Source: Azolla caroliniana | Taxonomy: Eukaryota; Polypodiophyta | Reading direction: 5' to 3' | Assembly (NCBI GenBank): GCA_043228905.1 | Contig: JBHGNT010000006.1 | Span: 7,006,001 to 7,070,000, forward strand | Length of the DNA stretch: 64,000 nucleotides | In this document: positions 22,091 to 31,892 of the stretch, piece after piece | How positions within the stretch are numbered: position 1 is the stretch's first letter | Layout of the letters: each line of letters begins with the position of its first letter | Program-made: the position numbers and the translations under genes | The notes under the pieces: generated by a model | Told to the model about the DNA's origin: nothing | Databases searched by the model: none | The model's input: only the letters and a program-made list of their open reading frames with translations

Positions 22091-23607
22091 CTAAAACTAG
22101 GCAAGTTGCAATATAGATTGGACGATGTTGTACCTGGTTCCCTTTTAGTACTACTAGTTCTAGTCCAAATGTTAATTGACATCATATAATACAAACAATA
22201 GAATAGTAGAGCCACATACCGTACGGGTGTACTTTTAAACCCCAAGCATAGTACCACTCAGCCGCAATTGTAGTTTTACAGTCCATACATGTATTCTCTT
22301 TCTCAAAATGATACTTAGCACATAGCACATGATATGTGTGCAAGCATGGTGTAATCACAACATCCATAACCTCCAGCTTGAATCCGAGGCCACAAAATAT
22401 ACACCTGGAAGATTGCAAACACAAGTTATAATATATTAGCTGCTCACTTATTTATACCAGAGAAGTAGAAATAAATAACTTTTAAAGCCAATACCGTGAT
22501 ATAGCTATACTAGTAATGGTACTTTCTATACCACTTGGGTGCTCAATTACAGATGGACACAAAGTATGAAAACCATTTTGTTTTAAATCCTGCATCAAGC
22601 ATGCAAGGTTCTCAGAATGCAACTTTAAGGCTGACAACTTATTATCTATTTCTTCATGTGCATTCCTGCAAGTATCAAGGTCTCTCATCTATGAACCTAA
22701 TTGAGTGCCCATATTGTTCAGCTCTTTCTTCAACTCCTCTTTCAACACCTCACTTTCTGAATTTTGGATTGTCGATGCAATCCATTCATATGTAGTTTTT
22801 ATTGAAGAAAATTTCTTTTCTGCCTGTATCTCAGCTGATTTAACTGCTTCCAAATCAGCAAGTAGTGCTTGTATTCTTGAGCTCATAGAAGCTATGCAAC
22901 CGGCCATCATCTGTTCATGCTTTTCAGTCATTGTAGCCCGTACCTTTGCCTCTAGAACTTGGTGGACAGGTGTTGTAGCTGGAATATCCACATGAGAGGT
23001 TCCAGATGACTTCAAGCCAGTGTTGGTACTGGAGGACCCTTTGTAATGTTCTAACCGGTGCCGATTAAAATCTTCCCAATTTATGTCAATGCCACCTTGA
23101 ACTTCACATGCAAAAGCACGTGCAAAAACAGTACCCACCTCATTGTTAGTGATTTGATTTGTATCATAAACATGTTCGTATCTCGTCTTCAATAAATTCA
23201 TGTATTCCCTCTTCAAACCACTTATGTGGAATCCTCGCCTTGTGTCGGGATGTGCTGACCCCCAGGTTTTTAACAACCACTCTCTCAGCTCTGGATAAAC
23301 GTCAGGTCGTGCTCGAAGGAAATAATTCCATCCAAGAGGTGTGTCTCGACTGATGGAGTGGTACATCTTCTTTCTCTGTGTTGATGAATTCATCACCCTT
23401 TCTCTTGTGGGTGTCTTCTTGCTTTCTTTCATGGGTGTCCTTCTTCCTTCCTTCACTGGTGTCTTCACTTTCTCTTTCATCAATGTCTTCTTTATGGGTG
23501 TCCTTCTCGTCATTGTCCTAGTCAACACAATTCTCAAGGAATGAATATGCATGTACTAGAAGAAAACTCAAGCAATTACCATCAACACATAGCAAATCAT
23601 CACATTG

Positions 23608-23940
23608 CATGTACAAACCATGTCAAACACACAATAACCCTAAAAAATCGGAAAAAAACTCATCCATGTCAAACACACAGACAATAAAAACAAACGGATA
23701 GGAAAGTCAAAGAAAACGAAAACATTGTAAATCATCATAGCCAACTCCATCACATCGCATGTACAAGCCATGTCAAACACACAAAAACCCAAAATAGTCG
23801 GAAAAAAACTCATCCATGTCAAACTCACACAAAATAAAACAGATGGACAGGAAACAAGAACAAAACGAAAACATAGCAACTCATCATAGCCAACTCCATT
23901 TACGTTGCATGTACAAACATGTCTAACACACAACCACCTC
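23608..23940. repeat. 150-bp tandem repeat upstream of the RING-finger gene
   Basis: Units start at 23608 and 23758 with a partial third unit from 23908. Each begins CATGTACAAACCATGTC. It lies just 5' of the gene's first ATG and may be part of its promoter or 5' untranslated region. Confidence 0.85.
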
Positions 23941-24394
23941 GATCAAAATATTGTCATACATTTTTAAAAGAAACACAGAGAAAACAAAAACATACCAGTT
24001 GGGCATGCAACACATAGACTATGAATAATCAAAACCTAAAAATGGCCATACACATGCAAATAAAAAACAGACAGACAGGAAACATTTAGAAAAAGAAAAC
24101 ATACCAGTTGGGCATGCAACACAGAGAATACCTGGAGGTCGTACAACTTGTAGAGGTACCACACCGTGTTGATTTCGACACCTTGGGAGCACACCAACCC
24201 TTCAAAATCACCTATATGCAAGAGGTTGTTGATGAGGCTACTACAGAGGAGACAAACGAGCATACACAAGGAAGGAAAATCAACAACACATACAACGAGC
24301 AGGGGAAACAAGAACAGAGTTCAGAGATCGAACCTGGCACAGAGGGGAACACAAGAACAACTACACGGGGAAACAGAGAATCGAAGGTGGAGTG

Positions 24395-24605
24395 AGAGAG
24401 AGAAACAGAAAGAAAGAAAGAAACAGAGCTTCGAAGGTGGAGTGAGAGAGAGAAAGAGAGAGATAGACCTGTAATAGATATGTCGTCTTTCTTTAACTTT
24501 CTGCCACTGTCGGTCTGACAACTTTGAGACAGAAGAGAGAGAGAGAGAGAGACATACCAACTGACACGTTCGACTACCCATACCAGAGAGAGAGAGAGAG
24601 AGATA
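24395..24605. repeat. (GA)n-rich tracts in right arm of the 13-kb element
   Basis: Several GAGAGA runs (for example 24534-24551 and 24587-24601) with a duplicated GAAACAGA...CTTCGAAGGTGGAGTG block at 24383-24446. No gene is supported here. Confidence 0.7.
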
Positions 24606-24850
24606 CTAAGACTGACCAACTGTCACAATGGATACCTTCTCCAGGTGTGCTTTCGTACAACTCTACCTAGGAGATTGGGGCAACAATTAATGTATCAAAT
24701 ATGGCCTAGGGACATTTCGAGTGTGACGTATAATATCTTTGTGCATTCGAGTGTGACATAATGAATTTGTTTTTTGTTTTTTGAAATTTATTTACAATTT
24801 TTAATGTTTATTTTCTTCTTCGATTTAGTACTAAATTTTTGGCCAAAAGT

Positions 24851-24876
24851 TGGTACATCGTAGCATGCTTCGACCC
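24851..24876. repeat. Right terminal inverted repeat
   Basis: It ends GTAGCATGCTTCGACCC, followed at once by CCAA (24877-24880). Confidence 0.9.
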
Positions 24877-24880
24877 CCAA

Positions 24881-25412
24881 CCAAACAAATCTTGGGGATG
24901 CACATACTTCGAGATAGAACTAAGAAAGTGTTGTGGTTGTCACAAGAGAAGTATGTGACAAAAATCCTAGAAAGATTCAACGTGTCCAAAGCAAAGCCAA
25001 TCGGCTTTGTGTTGCCGACAAACTGCAAGATGAATGTTAAGCAATGCCCAAGTGGGGAGAAAGAAAAGGTTGAGATGAGGAAAGTACCATATGCATCGGC
25101 CGTCGATAGTTTAATGTATGATATGGTCTGTACGAGACTAGACATACCATTTGTTGTGGGGGTAGTAAGCTGATACATGAGTAATCCAGGTAAAGAACAT
25201 TGGGCAATTGTCAAATGGATAGTTAGGTACTTAAAAGGCACATTGGGGGTATGCCTTAGGTATGGTGTCGAAAAACCGATGCTGTAAGGTTTTACCGATT
25301 CGGACATGGCAGGGGATGTAGACTCAAGTCGATCCACGTCAGGATACATGGTGACCTGTGCAGGGGGAGCAATGTTGTGGCAGTCAAGACTACAAAAGTT
25401 TGTGGCCATATC
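24881..25412 (+). pseudogene. copia RT-RNase H of element E, second segment
   Basis: Continuation of the element E pol gene: QILGMHILRDRTKKVLWLSQ, then VPYASAVDSLMYDMVCTRLD and the start of RNase H (GFTDSDMAGDVDSSRSTSGY). It has a TGA at about 25170 (VVSstopYMSNPG) and a further stop near 25287. It ends at the GCCATATC target site inside what would be the STTEAEYMA motif of RNase H. Confidence 0.85.
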
Positions 25413-25837
25413 TAACAATCGACAACAATTCGGTTCGATTTGAGAGGGTCCAAAGTGAACTGTTTAAAAAAAATTTAACCTAAATCGAACCGAACCGAAC
25501 CGTTAAACAATTTTCAAACCATTAAATCATAAAAACCGTGGTTTCATGGTTCGGTTTTGGTTTTCAACATAGGTCAAATTTTTAATTTTTAATTTTTAAT
25601 TTTTTAAAATTTATAATATTTCATTATTTAAGAATTTTAAGATGTTCCTAAAATGTGAGAATAAGGTCTAAAAATGAAAAAGATTGTTTTAAAACAAATT
25701 TTTAAATTTTTTACAATTTTCTTTTTAAAAATTAAAAATTAAAATAATAATAATAATAACCCGTTAAACCGTTTAAACTGCGGTTTCTAGCTGTTAAAAC
25801 CAAACCGTTGAAATCGTTAAGCCGCAGTTTCGCGGTT

Positions 25838-25842
25838 CAATT
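25838..25842. repeat. 5-bp target duplication CAATT, left copy
   Basis: CAATT directly precedes the 5' LTR and recurs at 31498-31502 directly after the 3' LTR. Confidence 0.92.
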
Positions 25843-26598
25843 TGTTGGGATGTTACGGTCCCTCCGGATGGGATGTCCGGAGATGAATGACGGCAAGCCC
25901 GGTTGCGGTTACGGAACCGGAGGATGAAGAGTACCCGGCTACGGAGCCGGATGATGTAAGACCCGGCTACGGAGCCGGATGTTGAAGACCCGGCATGAAG
26001 CCGGATGAAGAGTACCCGGCTACGGAGCCGGATGATGTTGAAGACCCGGCTACGGAGCCGGATGATGAAGACCCGGCTACGGGGCCGGATGATGAAGACC
26101 CGGCTACGGAGCCGGATGATGTATGTACCCGGAGAGAGATCTGGATGCGGGGACATATTTGTGAATATGTTTGCCAAGGGCCCTTGTGGCTATATTTGTA
26201 AATAGCCGGAAAGTCATATGTGTATAAATATGACTTAGGGCAAACAGTTTTATGTTGCTGCTCATTTTCTGTTTTTCACTTAGAGGGAGCGAAGTGAGAG
26301 CAGCCGAGAGAGAGAGAGAGAGAGAAACGAGGAGGTCGTTGCCTCTGTGTATTACCGCCGCCTGTGGCGAGGACAGCGAGCTCAAGGTCGTCGCCTTGCA
26401 GCTCGCCATTGTATACTTCTCTGTATAGTGTTGGTTTGGAGTCTTGTACTCCCGTGGTTTTTCCCGTTTAGGGTTTTCCACGTTAATCCCTGTGTTATCG
26501 TGTCTTTCTCTGTATTTCCTATTTTCTGCTGCATTGATTTGTGATTTCTCGGTTGTGGCCGAACGGTGAAGGCGAATCCGAAGCGTGGATTCCCAACA
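25843..26598 (+). repeat. 5' LTR (756 bp)
   Basis: TGTTGGGATG...CCCAACA. It contains the minisatellite at about 25930-26120, TATA box TATAAATA at 26223-26230, and a (GA)n leader at 26306-26324. Confidence 0.95.
26223..26230 (+). promoter_or_regulatory. LTR TATA box
   Basis: TATAAATA in the 5' LTR, conserved at 31122-31129 in the 3' LTR and in the LTRs of elements A and B. Transcription would start some 30 bp downstream, giving an R region that includes the GA-rich leader. Confidence 0.6.
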
Positions 26599-26601
26599 AA
26601 G

Positions 26602-26613
26602 TGGTATCAGAGC
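26602..26613 (+). promoter_or_regulatory. Primer-binding site, initiator tRNA-Met
   Basis: TGGTATCAGAGC, three bases after the 5' LTR. Confidence 0.95.
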
Positions 26614-26629
26614 GACGGCAGTGCAGAAA

Positions 26630-29600
26630 ATGGAAGGCGGCAGCAGCGGGCAGCCGGGGATGATGGTGCTGAATGCGCAGAACTACGCCGACTGGAAGAT
26701 CAAGATGGAGGATCTTCTGATTGTTCGGGACCTGTACGAACCGATTGACAGGTCGGAAATACCGAAGGGGGTACTTGAGACGGAATGGAGGCTTCTGAAC
26801 CGGAAAGCCGTTGCAACCATCCGGCAATACGTCGACGTGAGCGTTCTACAACATGTGGCGAACGACACCAACGCATACGAGATGTGGCGGAAGCTGTCGG
26901 GCCTCTACGAGAGGAAGAATGCGTTGAACCGGACCTCCCTGATGAGGAAGATAGTGAACCTCAAGTACCGGGACGGCGAGAGCATGGTGGAACACGTAAG
27001 CACGTTCATGGGATTCGTGAACCAGCTTGCGGCGATCAAGTTCCCGTTGGAGGATGCAATGCAAGCCATCATCTTGATGTGTACATTGCCGGAAAGCTGG
27101 GAGAACTTGGTGGTGACTCTCAGCACCTCCTGCACCGAAGATAACTTGTCTCTACAAACGGTAAAGACAAGTATTTTGAACGAAGAAGCGCGTCGGAGAG
27201 ATAAAGAACCGGCCTCCGACCCGAAGGCGCTGCTTACCGAATCGGATCGGGGAAGACAATGGAACCGGAGTCCGCAAAGACGGGAGAAGTCGGGGACCCG
27301 GTCGCAGTCAAGAGGAAGGCCCACATGCTTCCACTGTGGGAAGCCGGGGCACTTCCGGAAGAATTGTCGGCATTACCGAAAAGACAACGGAGCCGACGAC
27401 ACCGATTCGAAGAAGTCACCGGAGAGAAACGGTGCATACCGGGGAGCCACGGACCGGAGAGGTTCGGATCGGCGAGGGCAGGACCGGAAAGGAACGACGG
27501 CACTCGCGGCAAGTGAGGAAGAAATCATGCTCATTACCGAAGAGAGGGAGCTGAACCTTGCCGGAGAAGAGACGACCTGGGTGGTCGATTCCGGAGCGTC
27601 GTTCCACCTGACCCCGGAGAAGAAATACTTCTCATCCTACACAGCCGGTGAGCATGGCTGTGTCCGGATGGGAAATGAAGGTACATGCCGGATTGCCGGC
27701 ATAGGAGACGTGTGGCTGATGACATCAACCGGATGCAAAATGCTGCTGAAGGATGTCCGACACGTTCCGGAGGTTCGATTGAACCTGATTTCGGCCGGGA
27801 GGCTAGACGATGAAGGCTACACAGGTAGCATCCGGAACGGCGTAATGAAGTTCAGCAAGGGGAGCTTGATAGTAGCTCGGGCCCGGAAAGTCAACACACT
27901 GTACCTGATGAATGCCCGGTTGTGTCCGGAAGAGTTGAACGTGGCAGCCGACACTGCCGGTGAGCTGTGGCACAAGAGGCTGTGCCACATGAGTGAGAAG
28001 GGGATGAAGAGGCTTGCAGAAGACAACCTTATTCCAGTGAAGCATGTGCACCTGGAGAAGTGCACCGACTGCCTGGCCGGTAAGCAAAACCGGACCTCCT
28101 TCCACTCAAGGCCACCGACGAGACGTAGTGCACCATTGGAGCTGGTGCACACTGACGTGTGTCAAGTAGAAACGAAGTCACATGGCGGAGCCCAGTACTT
28201 CGTGACATTCATTGATGACCACAGCCGGAAGCTGTGGACGGCACCGTTGAAGACAAAGGACCAAGTATTGTCCGTCTTCAAAGAACTCCACGCGAGAGTG
28301 GAAAGAGAATCCGGCAAGAAGCTGAAAGCGATACGAGCGGATAACGGAGGAGAATACCGAGGGCAATTTGAGGAGTATTGCCGTTCGATGGGAATCCGGC
28401 TCGAGTTTACCGTGCCGAAGACGCCGGAACTGAACGGGCTGGCCGAGAGGATGAACCGGACCATAATGGAGAGGGTCCGGAGTATGCTGGCGCATGCGAA
28501 ATTACCCAAGGGGTTTTGGGCTGAGGCAATGTCGACGGCGACATATGTGATAAATAGATCACCCTCAGTACCTTTGGACGGAGACACGCCGCAGAAAGTG
28601 TGGACCGGTAAGGAAGTGTCCTACCGGCACCTGAAGGTGTTCGGGTGTCTCGCATACGTGCATGTGGCAAAGGACCGGAGAGGAAAGCTAGATCCAAAGA
28701 CCCGGCCATGCATATTCCTCGGTTACGGCAACGACGAGTTCGGCTACCGAGTATGGGACCCGGTCGACAAGAAGATATTCAGGAGTCGAGATATCATCTT
28801 CATGGAGGACAAGACACTCGCCGACTGGCAGTCGGAGAAGAAGATGAAGAGCTCCAAGTCGACCGGTGAGGATCAACTCTACAAGGAGCAGTCCCGACCG
28901 GCAAGAGACCGGTTAGCACTCGAGGATCCGGCCGAAGACGGTGAAGAATCAGAACCGGCCGAAGAAGACGAAAATGATACCGGAACCGGCCCCGATCCCG
29001 AAATGGATTCGGATGAAGAAGAATCGGAAGAACCGGTTACAGAAGCTCCGGAACGGAGATATCCTCTAAGAGAGAGAAGGGCCCCCCGGAGATTTCCGGA
29101 ACCAGAGCACGTGCTGCTAACCGACGAGGGGGAGCCGGAGAATTTTGAAGAAGCAGAGCTTGACACACATAGCCGCAGGTGGTTAAGTGCCATGCAGGAG
29201 GAGATGGATTCCCTGCATGAGAACCACACATATGAACTTGTGGAGTTGCCGAAAGGAAAGCTGGCACTTCGAAACAAGTGGGTGTTCAAGCTGAAACCGG
29301 GAGATGCCGGAAACCCCCCGAGATACAAAGCCAGGATCGTGGTGAAGGGGTTCCAGCAGAAGAAGGGCGTCGACTTCGACGAGATATTTGCCCCGGTAGT
29401 GAAGATGACCTCCATCCGGACGGTGCTGAGCATAGCGGCAAGCATGGACCTCGAGGTAGAACAGATGGACGTGAAGACGGCATTCCTTCACGGTGACCTC
29501 GAAGAAGAGATCTACATGCAGCAACCGGAAGGATTCGAGAAGAAAGGGAAGGAGCACCTGGTATGCCGGTTGAAGAAGAGCCTCTACGGTCTGAAGCAGG

Positions 29601-30703
29601 CTCCCCGGCAGTGGTACCGGAAGTTCGACTCCTTCATGACCGACGAAGGGTACCACAAAACGCAGTCCGATCACTGCGTGTTTGTGAAGAAGTTCGAAGG
29701 AGGAGACTTTCTAATACTCCTCCTGTACGTGGACGACATGTTGATCGTCGGACGGGACCAGGTCAAGATACGGATGCTGAAGAAGGCTCTTCACCGAACC
29801 TTCTCAATGAAGGACCTGGGTCCGGCGAGGCAAATACTAGGGATGCACATCATCCGGGACCGGAAGAAGAAGCAGTTGTGGTTGTCACAGGAGAAGTACG
29901 TGACAAAGGTGCTTCACCGGTTCAACATGTCGGAAGCAAGGCCGGTCGGATCGACCCTCCCGGCAAACTGCAAGCTGTCCAGGAAGCAAAGCCCCAAGAC
30001 AAAGGCTGAGAAGGAGGACATGATGAAAGTACCATATGCCTCTGCCGTCGGAAGCTTGATGTACGCAATGGTGTGTACAAGACCGGACATAGGATATGCA
30101 GTTGGAGTGGTGAGCCGGTACATGAGCAATCCCGGCAAAGAGCATTGGAACGCGGTCAAATGGATACTCCGATACCTGAAGGGCACGGCAAACATGTGCC
30201 TCCGATTCGGCTCCGGTAAGCCCGAACTCGATGGATTTACCGATTCGGATATGTCGGCTGATGCAGATACCAGCCGGTCCACATCAGGGTATGTGATGAC
30301 ATACGCAGGGGGAGCTGTTTCATGGCAGTCGAGGCTGCAGAAGACGGTTGCACTGTCAACCACGGAGGCGGAGTACATGGCGGCTGTTGAAGCCGGCAAG
30401 GAAATAATATGGATGAAGGACTTCATTAGAGAGCTCGGTATCCGGCAGGAGGAGTACCGACTCTACTGCGACAGTCAGAGTGCCATCCACCTTGCGAAGA
30501 ACGCGGCCTATCACTCCCGGACGAAGCACATCCAGCGAAGATATCACTGGATCCGGGAAATGATAGAAGACAAGGAGTTCGTGCTGACGAAGATCCACAC
30601 GGACGAGAACGGGTCGGATATGCTGACTAAGGTCCTTACACCCGACAAGCTGGAAGCATGCCGGAAGAGGATCGGATTGGAGAGACATCCCATGCCGAAG
30701 TGA
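26630..30703 (+). CDS. copia gag-pol polyprotein, intact, 1357 residues
   Basis: One open frame from ATG 26630 (the frame is open further upstream through the primer site, but MEGGSSGQPG is the conserved start). Order and approximate residues: gag/UBN2 20-200; CCHC knuckle CFHCGKPGHFRKNC at 233; aspartic protease VVDSGASFHL at 318; integrase HHCC (WHKRLCHMSE ... CTDCLAGK) 447-490; integrase catalytic HTDVC at 507, FIDDHSRK at 528, LNGLAERMNR at 604; RT with FAPVVKMTSIR and YVDDMLIVG at 1033; RNase H with TDSDMSADAD at 1200, STTEAEYMA and YCDSQSAIHLAKN at 1280. All catalytic residues are present. It ends in a TGA just before the polypurine tract. The gag-PR-IN-RT-RH order defines Ty1/copia. 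Confidence 0.95.
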   Translation: MEGGSSGQPGMMVLNAQNYADWKIKMEDLLIVRDLYEPIDRSEIPKGVLETEWRLLNRKAVATIRQYVDVSVLQHVANDTNAYEMWRKLSGLYERKNALNRTSLMRKIVNLKYRDGESMVEHVSTFMGFVNQLAAIKFPLEDAMQAIILMCTLPESWENLVVTLSTSCTEDNLSLQTVKTSILNEEARRRDKEPASDPKALLTESDRGRQWNRSPQRREKSGTRSQSRGRPTCFHCGKPGHFRKNCRHYRKDNGADDTDSKKSPERNGAYRGATDRRGSDRRGQDRKGTTALAASEEEIMLITEERELNLAGEETTWVVDSGASFHLTPEKKYFSSYTAGEHGCVRMGNEGTCRIAGIGDVWLMTSTGCKMLLKDVRHVPEVRLNLISAGRLDDEGYTGSIRNGVMKFSKGSLIVARARKVNTLYLMNARLCPEELNVAADTAGELWHKRLCHMSEKGMKRLAEDNLIPVKHVHLEKCTDCLAGKQNRTSFHSRPPTRRSAPLELVHTDVCQVETKSHGGAQYFVTFIDDHSRKLWTAPLKTKDQVLSVFKELHARVERESGKKLKAIRADNGGEYRGQFEEYCRSMGIRLEFTVPKTPELNGLAERMNRTIMERVRSMLAHAKLPKGFWAEAMSTATYVINRSPSVPLDGDTPQKVWTGKEVSYRHLKVFGCLAYVHVAKDRRGKLDPKTRPCIFLGYGNDEFGYRVWDPVDKKIFRSRDIIFMEDKTLADWQSEKKMKSSKSTGEDQLYKEQSRPARDRLALEDPAEDGEESEPAEEDENDTGTGPDPEMDSDEEESEEPVTEAPERRYPLRERRAPRRFPEPEHVLLTDEGEPENFEEAELDTHSRRWLSAMQEEMDSLHENHTYELVELPKGKLALRNKWVFKLKPGDAGNPPRYKARIVVKGFQQKKGVDFDEIFAPVVKMTSIRTVLSIAASMDLEVEQMDVKTAFLHGDLEEEIYMQQPEGFEKKGKEHLVCRLKKSLYGLKQAPRQWYRKFDSFMTDEGYHKTQSDHCVFVKKFEGGDFLILLLYVDDMLIVGRDQVKIRMLKKALHRTFSMKDLGPARQILGMHIIRDRKKKQLWLSQEKYVTKVLHRFNMSEARPVGSTLPANCKLSRKQSPKTKAEKEDMMKVPYASAVGSLMYAMVCTRPDIGYAVGVVSRYMSNPGKEHWNAVKWILRYLKGTANMCLRFGSGKPELDGFTDSDMSADADTSRSTSGYVMTYAGGAVSWQSRLQKTVALSTTEAEYMAAVEAGKEIIWMKDFIRELGIRQEEYRLYCDSQSAIHLAKNAAYHSRTKHIQRRYHWIREMIEDKEFVLTKIHTDENGSDMLTKVLTPDKLEACRKRIGLERHPMPK

Positions 30704-30713
30704 AGGGGGAGTT
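30701..30713 (+). promoter_or_regulatory. Polypurine tract
   Basis: GAAGGGGGAG next to the 3' LTR; it primes plus-strand synthesis. The stop codon of the polyprotein overlaps its start. Confidence 0.85.
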
Positions 30714-31497
30714 TGTTGGGATGTTACGGTCCCTCCGGATGGGATGTCCGGAGATGAATGACGGCAAGCCCGGTTGCGGTTACGGAACCGGAGGATGAAG
30801 AGTACCCGGCTACGGAGCCGGATGATGTAAGACCCGGCTACGGAGCCGGATGATGTAAGACCCGGCTACGGAGCCGGATGTTGAAGACCCGGCATGAAGC
30901 CGGATGAAGAGTACCCGGCTACGGAGCCGGATGATGTTGAAGACCCGGCTACGGAGCCGGATGATGAAGACCCGGCTACGGGGCCGGATGATGAAGACCC
31001 GGCTACGGAGCCGGATGATGTATGTACCCGGAGAGAGATCTGGATGCGGGGACATATTTGTGAATATGTTTGCCAAGGGCCCTTGTGGCTATATTTGTAA
31101 ATAGCCGGAAAGTCATATGTGTATAAATATGACTTAGGGCAAACAGTTTTATGTTGCTGCTCATTTTCTGTTTTTCACTTAGAGGGAGCGAAGTGAGAGC
31201 AGCCGAGAGAGAGAGAGAGAGAGAAACGAGGAGGTCGTTGCCTCTGTGTATTACCGCCGCCTGTGGCGAGGACAGCGAGCTCAAGGTCGTCGCCTTGCAG
31301 CTCGCCATTGTATACTTCTCTGTATAGTGTTGGTTTGGAGTCTTGTACTCCCGTGGTTTTTCCCATTTAGGGTTTTCCACGTTAATCCCTGTGTTATCGT
31401 GTCTTTCTCTGTATTTCCTATTTTCTGCTGCATTGATTTGTGATTTCTCGGTTGTGGCCGAACGGTGAAGGCGAATCCGAAGCGTGGATTCCCAACA
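30714..31497 (+). repeat. 3' LTR (784 bp)
   Basis: Identical to the 5' LTR apart from one additional 28-bp minisatellite unit (near 30820-30860) and one substitution at 31365. Confidence 0.95.
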
Positions 31498-31540
31498 CAA
31501 TTCGGTTCAAACCGAACCATTGCCAATTGTTAGCCATATC

Positions 31541-31890
31541 AACCACAGAGGCAGAGTATATGGCAACGGTAAGGCCCAGCAAAGAGCTGATTTAGATGCG
31601 AAACTTTCTAAGGGAGTTGGGGATGCGCAAAGAGAATTATCACTTCATTGTGATAATCAAAGTGCCATACATCTAGCCAAGAATGTTGTGTACCACTCCC
31701 AGACCAAGCATATAAAGAGGAAATATCACTAGTGGCGGGAGAAAGTAGAAGAAGGAGAGTTTACGCTCGTGAAGATTCATACTAATGACAATTGATCTAA
31801 CATGTTGACGAAGAACCTACCTATGGACATATTCCAGTTTGTCGACAAAGGACAGGACTAACTAACCCCACCCATAGGAGTGAAGGGGGA
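31541..31890 (+). pseudogene. copia RNase H of element E, last segment
   Basis: Continues directly from 25412 with the TEAEYMA motif, then LHCDNQSAIHLAKNVVYHSQ, VKIHTNDN and MLTKNLP. It contains stops (for example TAG after KRKYH near 31731) and ends close to a polypurine tract at about 31881-31892. Confidence 0.85.
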
Positions 31891-31892
31891 GT

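Larger units (their letters stand above)
19296..23552 (-). pseudogene. Transposon-borne RING-finger/coiled-coil gene, five exons
   Basis: Exons on the minus strand: 23552-22495, 22404-22220, 21193-20867, 20787-20533 and 20440-19296. All junctions are GT-AG, phases fit, and the sum is exactly 990 codons including the stop. Exon 1 encodes a basic Thr-Pro-rich head with repeats of the type MKESKKTP, a globular block (GWNYFLRARPDVYPELREWL) and a long coiled coil. Exon 2 holds a C3H2C3 RING-like zinc site (CIFCG, CLHTYHVLC, CMDC; about residues 354-390). Exon 5 has a low-complexity acidic tail with five near-identical 17-residue repeats (EAHEECGKNMAS core) and a basic C-terminus. One in-frame TAG at 22691-22689 interrupts exon 1. 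It could be an accessory transposition protein or a ubiquitin ligase; the function is unknown. Confidence 0.7.
11838..24876 (+). mobile_element. 13,039-bp Sola-like DNA transposon
   Basis: The terminal inverted repeat is about 26 bp with three mismatches, starting GGGTCGAAGCA at the left and ending TGCTTCGACCC at the right. A second inverted block (TTTTTGGCCA) lies just inside. It is flanked by CCAA at 11834-11837 and 24877-24880. It carries a plus-strand DDE transposase in three exons (15139-18287) and a minus-strand five-exon RING-finger gene (23552-19296). Between their 3' ends is a gene fragment of probable host origin, and a truncated LINE lies in its left arm. The 4-bp duplication and GGG ends match the Sola superfamily as described in animals and moss; the superfamily call is inferred and a profile search would decide it. 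Confidence 0.85.
25843..31497 (+). mobile_element. Complete copia LTR retrotransposon (5,655 bp)
   Basis: It has two LTRs (25843-26598 and 30714-31497), a primer-binding site, a single intact gag-pol frame, a polypurine tract, and a perfect 5-bp duplication CAATT on both sides. The LTRs differ by one minisatellite unit and by a single substitution that I could find (G at 26466 against A at 31365), so insertion was recent. All functional parts needed for transposition are visible, which makes it a candidate autonomous element and a possible source for copies A and B. Confidence 0.95.
25413..31532. mobile_element. hAT-like nonautonomous element, split by a copia element
   Basis: The ends are TAACAATCGACAA at 25413 and TTGCCAATTGTTA at 31532, an imperfect inverted repeat that extends inward into TTCGGTTCGA. 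It is flanked by the 8-bp duplication GCCATATC (25405-25412 and 31533-31540). Without the nested copia it is only about 460 bp, AT-rich, with many subterminal AACCG/CGGTT motifs (for example GAACCGAACCGAACCG). It has no coding capacity. The 8-bp duplication and repeated subterminal motifs point to the hAT superfamily. Confidence 0.82.

Noticed and set aside
11838-24876. CACTA, Helitron, Mutator or Maverick element
   Set aside because: CACTA has 3-bp duplications and CACTA ends, Helitrons have no inverted repeats or duplication, MULEs have 9 bp, and Mavericks carry a DNA polymerase and long terminal repeats. None fits the GGG ends, 4-bp duplication and transposase.
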